The notes under the pieces are model-generated. The model was not told the DNA's origin. It made no database searches and saw nothing but the letters and a program-made list of their open reading frames with translations. 64,000 nucleotides of DNA. Source: Neokomagataea anthophila. Lineage in GTDB: Bacteria; Pseudomonadota; Alphaproteobacteria; Acetobacterales; Acetobacteraceae. A program made the position numbers and the translations under genes. Numbering within the stretch: the stretch's first letter is position 1; every line of letters begins with the position of its first letter. The stretch is from the NCBI RefSeq assembly GCF_018122595.1, contig NZ_JAGRQH010000001.1:310001-374000 (forward strand), in the 5' to 3' direction. Positions 16,769-25,446 of this stretch are shown here, piece after piece.

Positions 16769-18316
16769 ATGACTATGCTGCGCCGCGATCTGGTAAAATT
16801 AGGAGCCGGCCTGTCACTTCTTGGGACAGGCTGGACCGCCCGCGCCCAAACGCCACCCACCGCCCCACAGCCACAACAGCCCAAAGCCACCGCCTTCTCT
16901 GAAGATACGGTACGGGATATGGCGCGGAACTTGGCACGCTCAGCATATTCTCCTCCTCCTCAATCCTTGCCTGCCCCTTTGTCCTCTCTCAGCTTCGATC
17001 AATATCGGGGCATTACCTACAATACGGACAAAGCCCTCTGGCGAGGGCAGAACCTTGCCTTTGAGGTTGAGTTCTTCCCACGCGGATTCCTCTACCGCCC
17101 GCGTATCGAAATGCATGAAGTCGTAGACGGGCAAGCAAGTGCCGTCCCATATGACCCAGACCTGTTTAACTACGCAGACCCCCTCCTGCGTACGACCGAC
17201 AATGTCGGCTTCGGTGGGTTGCGCCTGCGTTACGCCATCAACACACCCGGCGTCATGGAAGAATTTGCCGTTTTCTTAGGTGCGTCGTACTTCCGCGCTA
17301 TCGCAAAAGGGCAGACCTACGGCCTCTCTGCACGTGGATTTTCAAACGGAACCGGTGACCCTCGCGGAGAAGAATTCGCTCTTTTCCGGGCCTTCTGGCT
17401 CGAAAAACCCGCTCCCGGCGCGGACTCACTCGTCGTGCATGCCCTGCTCGACAGCCCATCGGTCACAGGCGCCTTCCGCTTCACCATTCGCCCGGGTGAC
17501 GCCACCGTCTTTGACGTCCAATCCTCACTCTTCCCACGGCAAGACATGGCTGAAGCTGGCCTCGCCCCCCTGACCGGTATGTTCTACTTCGATACGAACG
17601 ACCATACCCGCGTCAATGACTGGCGCCCTGCCGCCCATGACAGTGAAGCCCTGCAAATCTGGACCGGCACCGCACAGCAGCTCTACCGCCCATTGGCAAA
17701 CCCAACCGATCTACAGTTCTCTGCCTTTGCCGATGACGGGCCACAAGGCTTCGGCCTCATGCAGCGCAAACGCGCCTTCGCGGATTATCAAGACCTTGCC
17801 CTAAACTATGAAAAGCGCCCATCCGCATGGATCGAGCCCATCGGCCACTGGGGAAAAGGCGCAATCGACCTCGTTGAGATTCCAACACCCAATGAGGTCA
17901 ACGATAATATCGTGACCTTCTGGCGCCCGGAGCGCCCGCTCAAAGCTGGGCAACAATATGATTACACTTATCGCATCACATGGGGCTGGGACACACCTGC
18001 CCCCACACACCTCGCCCGTATTGGTGCCACACGCATTGGCAGCGTGCCGGGCAGCGAGAACGCACAGCTTTTCGTCATCGACTTCACAGGCGAACCCTTC
18101 GTAAACTGCCCGCCTGACACGCATTTCCATCTCTTGCCGCAATCAACGCAAGGCACCATTCGTAACGTGGTCGTGGAAGCCAACCCTCCCATTCATGGCT
18201 GGCGCGCCATGTTTGAATTTGACCCCGCAGACACCAAAGCGGCTGAACTTCAAGTTCAACTTGCGAATGATCAAGGCCCTATTTCTGAAAAATGGATGTA
18301 TCGGTGGACACTCTAA
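16769..18316 (+). CDS. opgD: Periplasmic glucan biosynthesis protein, OpgD/MdoG family
   Basis: Periplasmic protein that shapes the backbone of osmoregulated periplasmic glucans made by OpgH. The 515-residue product begins with a twin-arginine signal (RRDLVKLGAGLSLLGTGWTARAQ; residues about 5-27), so it is exported folded by Tat, as OpgD is in enterobacteria. The mature part is the MdoG fold: FDQYRGITYNTDKALW, FEVEFFPRGFLYR, RGFSNGTGDPRGEEFALFRAFW and FYFDTNDHTRVNDWRPAAHDS. The end overlaps opgH by 25 bases. AAGG lies 12 bases before ATG 16769; an in-frame ATG two codons later is also possible. OpgG is the close relative; Tat export is why I prefer OpgD. Confidence 0.88.
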   Translation: MTMLRRDLVKLGAGLSLLGTGWTARAQTPPTAPQPQQPKATAFSEDTVRDMARNLARSAYSPPPQSLPAPLSSLSFDQYRGITYNTDKALWRGQNLAFEVEFFPRGFLYRPRIEMHEVVDGQASAVPYDPDLFNYADPLLRTTDNVGFGGLRLRYAINTPGVMEEFAVFLGASYFRAIAKGQTYGLSARGFSNGTGDPRGEEFALFRAFWLEKPAPGADSLVVHALLDSPSVTGAFRFTIRPGDATVFDVQSSLFPRQDMAEAGLAPLTGMFYFDTNDHTRVNDWRPAAHDSEALQIWTGTAQQLYRPLANPTDLQFSAFADDGPQGFGLMQRKRAFADYQDLALNYEKRPSAWIEPIGHWGKGAIDLVEIPTPNEVNDNIVTFWRPERPLKAGQQYDYTYRITWGWDTPAPTHLARIGATRIGSVPGSENAQLFVIDFTGEPFVNCPPDTHFHLLPQSTQGTIRNVVVEANPPIHGWRAMFEFDPADTKAAELQVQLANDQGPISEKWMYRWTL

Positions 18317-20457
18317 CCGACACGCACACACCCTTCATGCCCCAGCACGCCCCGCTAGGCATGAAGGCACAAAACCTCCACAAAGCACCAGAGCGCTATG
18401 GCCGCTCCGGTCCGCGCTTGCCCACAACGCCCACTCTGTTGTGGCTGCGTAGAGTCTTTGTGTTTGGTGGTGCCATTGCACTGACTGCTTTTGGGGCTGA
18501 GCACATCAACCGCGTGTTCAATGCCATGGGTGTCACCCCCTTAGGCATCATGATCATGGTGTTGTTTGTGGTGCTGGGGTTCTGGATTGCCCTCTCCTTT
18601 ACCTCCAGCCTTGGCGGTTTTGTCTCCCTCTTAAGACGTGGCGGACTAGGCCTCGGCATTCACCGTACCGGCCCATTACCTGCTCTTAAAAGCCGCACCG
18701 CCGTCCTCATGCCAACCTATAATGAGGACCCAGAACGCGTGCTGGGTGGCCTGCGTGCGATTTATGATAGCCTCAACGCGACAGGACAGATCGACGCTTT
18801 CGATTTCTTCATTCTCGCAGACACAACCAACCCAGACGTTTGGGTGCAAGAAGAGCGTGCCTTCCTCGCCCTACGTGAAAGCACGGGCGACGCACAGCGT
18901 ATTTTCTACCGCCGCCGTCACCGCAACACAGACCGTAAAGCGGGTAATATTGGTGAATGGGTCACGCAATATGGCGGTGCCTATGACCATATGCTTACCC
19001 TTGATGCCGATAGCGTCATGGACGGGAGCCTGATTGTCCGCGTTGTCTCCGCTATGGAGAAGCATGACAATGTGGCTCTCATCCAAACCCTCCCCGTCAT
19101 TATCGGTGGCCGCACATTATTCGCCCGTATGCAGCAATTTGCCGGGCGTTTATACGGCCCTCTCATCGCGCATGGTGTCGCATGGTGGCACGGCTCAGAA
19201 GGCAATTACTGGGGGCATAACGCAATCATCCGCACCAAAGCCTTTGCGGAACAAGCTGGCCTCCCCCACCTGCCCGGAAAGCCCCCTTTTGGCGGGCACA
19301 TCCTCAGCCATGACTTCGTTGAAGCCGCCCTCATGCGGCGTGGGAACTGGGCCATTCACATGGTCCCCGGACTGTTTGGCTCATACGAAGAAAGCCCCCC
19401 CTCCCTAACCGACGTTGCCATCCGTGACCGACGCTGGTGCCAAGGGAACCTTCAACACGCCAAACTACTCGGCACAAAAGGCATGCATTGGGTCAGCCGC
19501 GTCCACATGCTCATGGGCATTGGCTCCTACGTCACGTCTCCCTTATGGCTACTGTTCCTACTGGTAGGGATTCTTATCTCCCTTCAGGCCCATTTTTATC
19601 ATCCGAATTACTTTGGTAACGGCCTGACCCTGTATCCTCATTGGCCACAGGTTGACCCGGTTCAAGCCAAATACGTGTTCATCAGCACGATGCTGATTTT
19701 GCTAGCGCCGAAAGGCCTGTCCTTTATCGCCGCTTTGTTTGACCGGGAAACGCGACGCGGTGCAGGGGGACTCATCCGCCTTGCCCTATCCATCGTACTC
19801 GAAACCCTGATTGGCGGTCTGATCGCCCCCATCGCCATGCTGATCCAAACCTCTGGTATTCTCTCCATCCTCTTGGGGCGCGATTCCGGCTGGAACGCAC
19901 AGAACCGTGACGATGACCGCGTATCCTTGAAAGAGGTCGCACGCGGCTATTGGATTTATACTGTTTTTGGCATTGCACTTGCCGTTGCTGCTTGGTCCGT
20001 TTCCGAAGCACTTTTCCTATGGATGCTACCGGTTTTGGTGGGCCTCGCTCTCGCTATCCCTCTTGCAGCCCTTACGGCAAGCCGGGATGTCGGGCTTGGC
20101 CTGCGGCGGCTTGGTCTTTTGCTCATTCCCGAAGAAACAGCGCCTCCTGCCATTTTGCAACTTGCCAGCGCCAATGAACAACGGCGGATCCAAGCCCAAA
20201 ATGCACCTCACCGCCCACCAGAAGAAGCTTTTGCAGCCCTCCGGACCAACCCCTCGCTATTAAAAGCGCATCTCAATGCGCTGCCAGCGCCACGCCAACC
20301 GGGCAGCAATATTGACGCTCACCTACTGGTCGGGCTGGTTAAACTACGCGAGGCCCCCACTCTAGACGCTGCCCTCAAACACCTCAGCCGTGCTGAAAAA
20401 GCAGCTGTCTTGGGTTCTGCTGAAGGCGTCTCCCTCATTTGTGGCTTACCGTCCTAA
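18292..20457 (+). CDS. opgH: Glucans biosynthesis glucosyltransferase H
   Basis: OpgH is an inner-membrane GT2 enzyme that polymerises glucose from UDP-glucose into the beta-1,2-linked backbone of periplasmic glucans. In the 721-residue product, membrane helices lie near 55-75 and 83-105. The cytoplasmic catalytic domain (from about 136) has VLMPTYNED, the DAD motif of LTLDADSVMDG (238-240), HDFVEAALMRRGNW and RRWCQGNLQH as the QxxRW equivalent. Several more membrane helices follow from about 405. It is translationally coupled to opgD by overlap. The N-terminus is shorter than in E. coli OpgH. Two inverted repeats downstream probably end the operon. Confidence 0.93.
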   Translation: MDVSVDTLTDTHTPFMPQHAPLGMKAQNLHKAPERYGRSGPRLPTTPTLLWLRRVFVFGGAIALTAFGAEHINRVFNAMGVTPLGIMIMVLFVVLGFWIALSFTSSLGGFVSLLRRGGLGLGIHRTGPLPALKSRTAVLMPTYNEDPERVLGGLRAIYDSLNATGQIDAFDFFILADTTNPDVWVQEERAFLALRESTGDAQRIFYRRRHRNTDRKAGNIGEWVTQYGGAYDHMLTLDADSVMDGSLIVRVVSAMEKHDNVALIQTLPVIIGGRTLFARMQQFAGRLYGPLIAHGVAWWHGSEGNYWGHNAIIRTKAFAEQAGLPHLPGKPPFGGHILSHDFVEAALMRRGNWAIHMVPGLFGSYEESPPSLTDVAIRDRRWCQGNLQHAKLLGTKGMHWVSRVHMLMGIGSYVTSPLWLLFLLVGILISLQAHFYHPNYFGNGLTLYPHWPQVDPVQAKYVFISTMLILLAPKGLSFIAALFDRETRRGAGGLIRLALSIVLETLIGGLIAPIAMLIQTSGILSILLGRDSGWNAQNRDDDRVSLKEVARGYWIYTVFGIALAVAAWSVSEALFLWMLPVLVGLALAIPLAALTASRDVGLGLRRLGLLLIPEETAPPAILQLASANEQRRIQAQNAPHRPPEEAFAALRTNPSLLKAHLNALPAPRQPGSNIDAHLLVGLVKLREAPTLDAALKHLSRAEKAAVLGSAEGVSLICGLPS

Positions 20458-20483
20458 TAAAACGCCTTATGCTCACAATCGTA

Positions 20484-20505
20484 GGTGGCAGCTAATACTG
20501 CCACC
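20484..20505 (+). terminator. Hairpin downstream of opgH
   Basis: GGTGGCAG (20484-20491) and CTGCCACC (20498-20505) form a perfect 8-bp stem with a 6-base loop, 26 bases after the opgH stop. No T-run follows, so strength is uncertain. Confidence 0.4.
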
Positions 20506-20607
20506 CATGACATAATAGAACCCTACGGACGTTCAGGCCGAACAGGTCATTATGGATGACCAACGCGCAAAGAGCGTCCTCGTGAGCGCCCCCCAAACAG
20601 TCAAACG

Positions 20608-20640
20608 TCTTTTTTCTTCCAGAAAAAGAAGACCCTTTTT
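20608..20640 (+). terminator. AT-rich hairpin with T-run ahead of the convergent LysR gene
   Basis: An imperfect stem (GTCTTTTTTCTT pairing with AAAAAGAAGAC) is followed by CCCTTTTT on the plus strand. It lies between opgH and the convergent regulator gene ending at 20666, a usual place for an intrinsic terminator. Confidence 0.4.
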
Positions 20641-20665
20641 CATACATCGCTACAATGAAAGGCCA

Positions 20666-21535
20666 TCAGCTTACCGCGTCCGCAGCAGCGATCTTAAATA
20701 CCTCGGCCACTAACCGCGTATTCGCTTGCTGTTTGAGTGAAACCAAAGACACCGTCATACGTGCCCGGCAATCCGCAATCGGCACGGCACGTACACCACG
20801 ACGACCACCATATTCACTCGCGGCAATAACCCCCGCACCCAGACCAGCCGCAACAGCTTCCACCATGGCCTCACGTCCATCCACCACCAAAGCTGGCTCA
20901 CAAACAATTTGGTTCTGCTGAAGCTCCGCCTCTAACAAACGCTGCGTCACCGACCGCGCCTCACGAAAAATCAATCCCGACGCTGCCAGCGCCCCCAAAG
21001 TAAGCTTCTTTTTCTGCCCCAAAGGGCTGCGCTTATGCACCAACGCCATCAAACGCTCACGCCGCAGTGTTTGTGCGTGTAAACGTGAATCAACAGACGG
21101 TGCCGCCGTAATCGCTACATCCGCCGCTGCATTACTGATACGTTCCAAACATGTCTCTGCGTTAGCAATCGACAACGTGACCTGCACGTTAGGGTGCTGC
21201 GCACGAAAGGCTGCAATTAACCCAACGGCCAAATCCGGCGCATCCGCCACCACAGCCAGCGAACCATATTCAATACTCTCCGCTTGGGAGAGTAGCATCT
21301 CAGCCTGTTTTTGCGCGTCAAACATGGGCTGAATAACCGTCAGAAGCCGCCGCCCCAATTCCGTCAATTCCACCACACGACCACGTCGATGAAACAACAC
21401 GCACCCATATTCCTGCTCAAGTTTACGCACCTGATCTGAAATCGCAGGTTGCGTTACCCCCAGCGCCTCAGCCGCTGCAGAAAAACCTCCATGTACCGCC
21501 ACCGCATGTACGGCGCGGAGCTGAACATATTGCAT
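20666..21535 (-). CDS. LysR-family regulator of phosphonate catabolism
   Basis: The 289-residue regulator has an N-terminal winged helix-turn-helix (AVHGGFSAAAEALGVTQPAISDQVRKLE, residues about 12-39) and a periplasmic-binding-protein-like effector domain with LVHKRSPLGQKKKLT and LIFREARSVTQRLLEAEL. LysR proteins of this type accompany 2-aminoethylphosphonate genes, and this one is divergent from phnX across 105 bases. It probably activates phnX-oxidase-permease when the aminophosphonate or a breakdown product is present. ATG 21535 is chosen because MQYVQLRAVHAVAV is the standard LysR N-terminus; codons upstream in the same frame are not conserved. Confidence 0.88.
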   Translation of the reverse strand: MQYVQLRAVHAVAVHGGFSAAAEALGVTQPAISDQVRKLEQEYGCVLFHRRGRVVELTELGRRLLTVIQPMFDAQKQAEMLLSQAESIEYGSLAVVADAPDLAVGLIAAFRAQHPNVQVTLSIANAETCLERISNAAADVAITAAPSVDSRLHAQTLRRERLMALVHKRSPLGQKKKLTLGALAASGLIFREARSVTQRLLEAELQQNQIVCEPALVVDGREAMVEAVAAGLGAGVIAASEYGGRRGVRAVPIADCRARMTVSLVSLKQQANTRLVAEVFKIAAADAVS

Positions 21536-21555
21536 CACACATCCATCGTAAAAAC

Positions 21556-21569
21556 TGATATATTTATCA
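21556..21569. promoter_or_regulatory. Candidate LysR operator in the lysR-phnX gap
   Basis: TGATATATTTATCA is a 5-bp inverted repeat (TGATA/TATCA) with a 4-base centre in AT-rich DNA between the divergent starts at 21535 and 21641. The shape and place fit a LysR-type site, 72 bases ahead of the phnX start. No footprint-level evidence can be drawn from sequence. Confidence 0.4.
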
Positions 21570-21640
21570 TTATTAACGATTTTTCTTAAACGCGCCAAGC
21601 ACCTGATACTGGCACCACCTTATACGTGGAGCCAAACACC

Positions 21641-22453
21641 ATGATATCTTCTGCCTTTGACGCTGTTATTTTTGACTGGGCCGGCACACTCATCGACTTC
21701 GGATCGCTGGCCCCTATGCAAGCCTTCGTTGAAAGCTTTTCCCGTTTTAACGTGGATATTACCATCGCCGAAGCCCGCATCCCCATGGGCATGGCCAAGC
21801 GCCCCCATATTGCAGCGCTCCTCGCCCAACCCCGCATTCAAACCGCATGGACGCAAACCCACGGCGCTCCTCCCACGGACGCAGATATTGATGCCGTTTA
21901 TAATGACTTTATACCACGCAATATTGCCAGCGCAGCCTCACATTCCACGCCCATTCCCGGTGCCACACACTGCCTGCAAACCTTACGAGAACATGGCCTT
22001 AAAATCGGTTCAACCACCGGATACACACGCTCCATCATGAACGCGGTTCTACCCATTGCGGCACAGCAAGGTGTAACCGTCGATCATCTCGTCTGCGCGG
22101 AAGAAACGCCTTCCGGCCGCCCTAGCCCCCTCATGCTCTGGCACAATCTCATCGCCCTCAATATCTGGCCCGCCCAGCGCGTCGTGAAAGTCGATGATAC
22201 GCCCGTCGGTATTGCAGAAGGCCTTAATGCCGGAACATGGACAGTCGGTGTCGCTCTTTCAGGAAATGCCTTTGGCCATTCTGAAGCGGACATTGCCACT
22301 ATGTCCGCACAAGACTTCGCCACCAAACGCCAAGCTGCCTACGACACGTTACGCGAGGCTGGAGCGCACTGCGTCATTGATACAATCGCAGACCTTCCCA
22401 CTGCACTCTCCCAGCGTGCCGCAGCATTGCACAAAACAGGCGGCGCAGCATGA
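21641..22453 (+). CDS. phnX: Phosphonoacetaldehyde hydrolase
   Basis: PhnX cleaves the C-P bond of phosphonoacetaldehyde to acetaldehyde and phosphate. This 270-residue HAD-superfamily protein has the nucleophile in IFDWAGT (D12) and the Schiff-base lysine in MGMAKRPH (K53), both at the positions used in the Bacillus enzyme, plus STTGYTRSIM and VVKVDDTPVGIAEGLNAG. ATG 21641 has GGAG with a 9-base spacer; a GTG at 21626 is less likely. The stop overlaps the start of the FAD-dependent gene by 4 bases. There is no phnW in view to make its substrate, so the oxidase next door is the likely source. Confidence 0.95.
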   Translation: MISSAFDAVIFDWAGTLIDFGSLAPMQAFVESFSRFNVDITIAEARIPMGMAKRPHIAALLAQPRIQTAWTQTHGAPPTDADIDAVYNDFIPRNIASAASHSTPIPGATHCLQTLREHGLKIGSTTGYTRSIMNAVLPIAAQQGVTVDHLVCAEETPSGRPSPLMLWHNLIALNIWPAQRVVKVDDTPVGIAEGLNAGTWTVGVALSGNAFGHSEADIATMSAQDFATKRQAAYDTLREAGAHCVIDTIADLPTALSQRAAALHKTGGAA

Positions 22454-23565
22454 ACGCACATTATGATGTCGCCATTATTGGTGCTGGCATTTGCGGCCTC
22501 GCTCACGCCCTTGCCGCAGCAAAACGTGGCAAAAGCTGCATTGTGATCGAACGCAATTTAGCGGCTGTAGGTGCGTCTATCCGCAATTTCGGTTTCATCA
22601 CTGTCTCTGGACAAGAACAAGGGGCTTGCTGGCAACGCGCCAAACGCAGTCGTGACATTTGGGCCGAGATTGCAGACCACGCAGGCATAGAGATTACCCA
22701 GCGCTCTATGCTGGTTCTGGCTCAAACCCAAGAGACACAGCATCTCTTAGAAGCCTTCACAGAGGATGAAATGGGCGAGGATTGTCATCTTCTCTCCCGC
22801 ACAGAACTGGACGCTTACACAGACCTCAAAACCACACACCTCAAAGGCGCACTCTTCTCCCCTCATGAACTCCGCGTCGAATCAAAAGAGGCCATTCCCC
22901 AGCTCACACGATGGCTCGCCGAGCAATGGGGCGTAACCTTTCTATGGGGCACCACCGTTCATACCGTTGAATCGCCACAAATTCAGACAAGCCAAGGCAC
23001 AGTCCACGCCGAATCCGTCATTATCTGCCCCGGTGATGATCTCCGCACCCTCTTCCCCGAGCGCCTCAAACATTACGGCCTTACACGGTGTAAACTCCAA
23101 ATGATGCGCCTCGCCCCCGGTGGCGTACACGCGAATACACCCGCCATCATGTCTGACCTTGGCGTTGAACGTTACCGTGGCTACCATCACCTCCCCGGCC
23201 ATACAGCCCTCCAAAAGCGCCTCCAACAGGACAAAAGCGCAGCCCTTGCAGCGGGCGTTCACCTTATTGCCGTACGCTCCGCCGATGGCTCACAAATTGT
23301 CGGTGATTCACACGTTTATATGGACGAACCCGACCCATTTACCGATACAGGGGTGGACGAATTGATTCTTACAGAACATGATAGTGTATTCAAACACACA
23401 CCATCGGTCATTGCCCGTTGGAGTGGCTGTTACACCAGTGGCCCCAACACCATGGTCATGGACCGCGTGTCAGATTCTGTCCGCATCGTCCTCATCACCA
23501 GCGGAACAGGGGCCAGCACGTCCTTCGCCATTGCGGAAGAAACCCTCACGGACCTTTGGGGATAA
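22450..23565 (+). CDS. FAD-dependent amine oxidoreductase of the aminophosphonate locus
   Basis: The 371-residue flavoprotein of the DAO/glycine-oxidase fold has the N-terminal dinucleotide site VAIIGAGICGLAHALAAAKRG, an acidic ribose-binding end (VIERN), and a C-terminal ARWSGCYT...ITSGTGASTSF FAD contact. Members of this family found beside phnX are known from phosphonate clusters, where such enzymes oxidise N-methyl-2-aminoethylphosphonate or aminoethylphosphonate to phosphonoacetaldehyde. Here it overlaps phnX by 4 bases and precedes a permease by 2 bases, so it most probably feeds PhnX directly. Which amine it prefers cannot be told from sequence. Confidence 0.82.
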   Translation: MNAHYDVAIIGAGICGLAHALAAAKRGKSCIVIERNLAAVGASIRNFGFITVSGQEQGACWQRAKRSRDIWAEIADHAGIEITQRSMLVLAQTQETQHLLEAFTEDEMGEDCHLLSRTELDAYTDLKTTHLKGALFSPHELRVESKEAIPQLTRWLAEQWGVTFLWGTTVHTVESPQIQTSQGTVHAESVIICPGDDLRTLFPERLKHYGLTRCKLQMMRLAPGGVHANTPAIMSDLGVERYRGYHHLPGHTALQKRLQQDKSAALAAGVHLIAVRSADGSQIVGDSHVYMDEPDPFTDTGVDELILTEHDSVFKHTPSVIARWSGCYTSGPNTMVMDRVSDSVRIVLITSGTGASTSFAIAEETLTDLWG

Positions 23566-23567
23566 CC

Positions 23568-24893
23568 ATGAGCACACCCTCCTCCGGCCTACGCCACTCA
23601 CTCTCCCCCCGCCTCGTCGGGATGATTGCCGTCGGTGGCGTAATCGGCGCAGGGTTATTCGTCGGCTCTACCGCCTTTCTACGGCAGACCGGCTTTCTGA
23701 TTATCCCACTCTACACCATCGCCATTCTCCTCATGATTGCCCAAATGCGGACTTTGGCGGATATGACGGCCCGCAAACCTGAAGCAGGGTCCTTCATTGG
23801 ACAAATCCGCGATGCACTCGGGGCACGCGCGGGTTTCATCGCGGGATGGGGATACGTCCTATATTGGTGCGCCACTGCCGGATCAGAAATCATTGCCATC
23901 GGCCCACTATTTAACCAGTTAACAGGCCTACCCGGGCCACTCGGCATGGGCGCATTGGTCGCCCTAACGCTCATCACAAACCTCATCTCGGCACGCGCCT
24001 ATGCCAGCGGAGAAGCTGCCCTTTCTTTAACGAAGCTCGGTGCACTCACTCTCTTCATCGCTGTCGGCGTTTTGTCATGGTGCTGGCCTTTCATCAGCGG
24101 CATACCCACACAGAATGTCGGCTTCCCAACAGCCTCCCTGATCCCGGCCGGAATTGGCACAGCACTGGCAGCACTCCCCCTACTCGTTCAAACATTAACG
24201 GGTTTCGAAATTGCCACTGTTGCCGCTATGGAATCTCCAGACCCCGTCCGCAGCGTATCCCATGCCGCCCGCCGCCTTGTGCCTCAAGTTGGCTTTCTCC
24301 ATGTCGCATCTTTGGCGCTGGTGCTTACCATCGTGCCCATCTCAGCCCTACAACCGGGGCACTCCCCCTTCACTACGGCTCTCAGCCACATGGGTATCCC
24401 AGTTGGAGCACGCATTCTCACCGCTATTGTTCTCGTGGCCGTAACATCATGCTTAAACTCAGCCCTCTTCGCCGCGTCTCGCGTACTTTATGAGTTAGCT
24501 GAAACGAAAGATGCCCCCTCGAACTGCCGCACACTCAGCAGCAGCGGCGTTCCAACCCGAGCCGTCATTTATACTGCCATTTTAGAGTGCATTGTCGCTG
24601 GATTAGGAATCCTCTCCCCTCATGATGGATACATCATGGCGCTCTCACTCTCAGCCATGCTCATCATGTTCACATATCTTTTCGCCAATGCTGCACAAAT
24701 ACACCGCCTCTCTGCGTCCCAAACCCCAGGCGATACATCCAAGCGTATGCTCGCCGGTATTACCTTCGCAGGTTTTGCCCTGACATTGCTCAGCATTGCC
24801 TTCACTGCCTCTGGCCGCAATGATTGCCTATTATCAATCAGCACAATGGCCATCCTATGGGCATTGGCCGCCATTACCCACCGAAAGCACTAA
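23568..24893 (+). CDS. APC-family amino acid/amine permease of the phosphonate operon
   Basis: The 441-residue transporter has about 12 membrane helices and opens with SPRLVGMIAVGGVIGAGLFVG, the substrate-binding GAG region of helix 1 in amino acid permeases. The amphipathic loop GSFIGQIRDALG and the helix-6-like LTGFEIATVAAMESPDP also fit the GABA/aromatic permease branch. It lies 2 bases after the FAD gene in the phnX operon and ends at a strong hairpin. Since 2-aminoethylphosphonate resembles beta-alanine and GABA, uptake of an aminophosphonate is the likely role; this is inference from context. The start is ATG 23568; upstream codons lie in the FAD gene. Confidence 0.85.
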   Translation: MSTPSSGLRHSLSPRLVGMIAVGGVIGAGLFVGSTAFLRQTGFLIIPLYTIAILLMIAQMRTLADMTARKPEAGSFIGQIRDALGARAGFIAGWGYVLYWCATAGSEIIAIGPLFNQLTGLPGPLGMGALVALTLITNLISARAYASGEAALSLTKLGALTLFIAVGVLSWCWPFISGIPTQNVGFPTASLIPAGIGTALAALPLLVQTLTGFEIATVAAMESPDPVRSVSHAARRLVPQVGFLHVASLALVLTIVPISALQPGHSPFTTALSHMGIPVGARILTAIVLVAVTSCLNSALFAASRVLYELAETKDAPSNCRTLSSSGVPTRAVIYTAILECIVAGLGILSPHDGYIMALSLSAMLIMFTYLFANAAQIHRLSASQTPGDTSKRMLAGITFAGFALTLLSIAFTASGRNDCLLSISTMAILWALAAITHRKH

Positions 24894-24924
24894 TACCCGA
24901 GCGAGATATACGCTCTCAAACGCA

Positions 24925-24961
24925 TTAAGGGGCATTCCTGCACAAACAGGATGCCCCTTAA
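24925..24961 (+). terminator. Strong hairpin ending the phosphonate operon
   Basis: TTAAGGGGCAT-T-CCTG (24925-24940) pairs with CAGGATGCCCCTTAA (24947-24961) across a 6-base loop with one bulged T. It lies between the permease stop and the convergent ridA gene and could serve both strands. Confidence 0.65.
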
Positions 24962-25014
24962 TCACTTCACCACACACGCTTCTCATCAAAACAGCGCGTG
25001 AACTATTGTATGTA

Positions 25015-25380
25015 TCAGCCTTTTAAGGCCGCAATCGCCGTCAATTCTACACGCCAATCTGGGTCGGCCAATTTTGCCTCAACCGTCGCGCGCGCAGGCT
25101 TATGCCCCGCGTCCAACCATGCATCCCATGCACGATTCATCGCGCCAATCTCATTAATATCCGTCAGAAAAATCTGCACTGAGAGCAGACGTGTCTTATC
25201 CGTACCCAACTCAGCCAATAACGCATCAACCTGACGGAGAATATCCGCCGTCTGGCCTTCTGTGTCCAAACTGGCATCATCAGCAACCTGACCAGCCAGA
25301 TATGCCACCCCATTATGCACAACCACACCTGTCAGACGCTTTTCTTCCAAGTGGCGGCTAATATCGTGATGCTGGACCAT
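25015..25380 (-). CDS. ridA: RidA/YjgF family enamine-imine deaminase
   Basis: RidA proteins hydrolyse reactive enamine or imine intermediates to carbonyl compounds and ammonia. The 121-residue product has VVHNGVAYLAGQV near the N-terminus, QVDALLAELGTDKTRLLSVQIFLTDI in the middle and the active-site arginine in ARATVEAKLADP. ATG 25380 has GGGAGG 4 bases upstream; a longer frame begins further up without support. It is convergent with the phosphonate operon. Removal of imines made by the FAD amine oxidase is a possible link, but RidA is also a general housekeeping protein. Confidence 0.88.
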   Translation of the reverse strand: MVQHHDISRHLEEKRLTGVVVHNGVAYLAGQVADDASLDTEGQTADILRQVDALLAELGTDKTRLLSVQIFLTDINEIGAMNRAWDAWLDAGHKPARATVEAKLADPDWRVELTAIAALKG

Positions 25381-25446
25381 ATACCCTCCCGTTAACGTTC
25401 TGATGACGCATGACAAACGTCATACTCCCCGTGCAAGCCAACCGGC

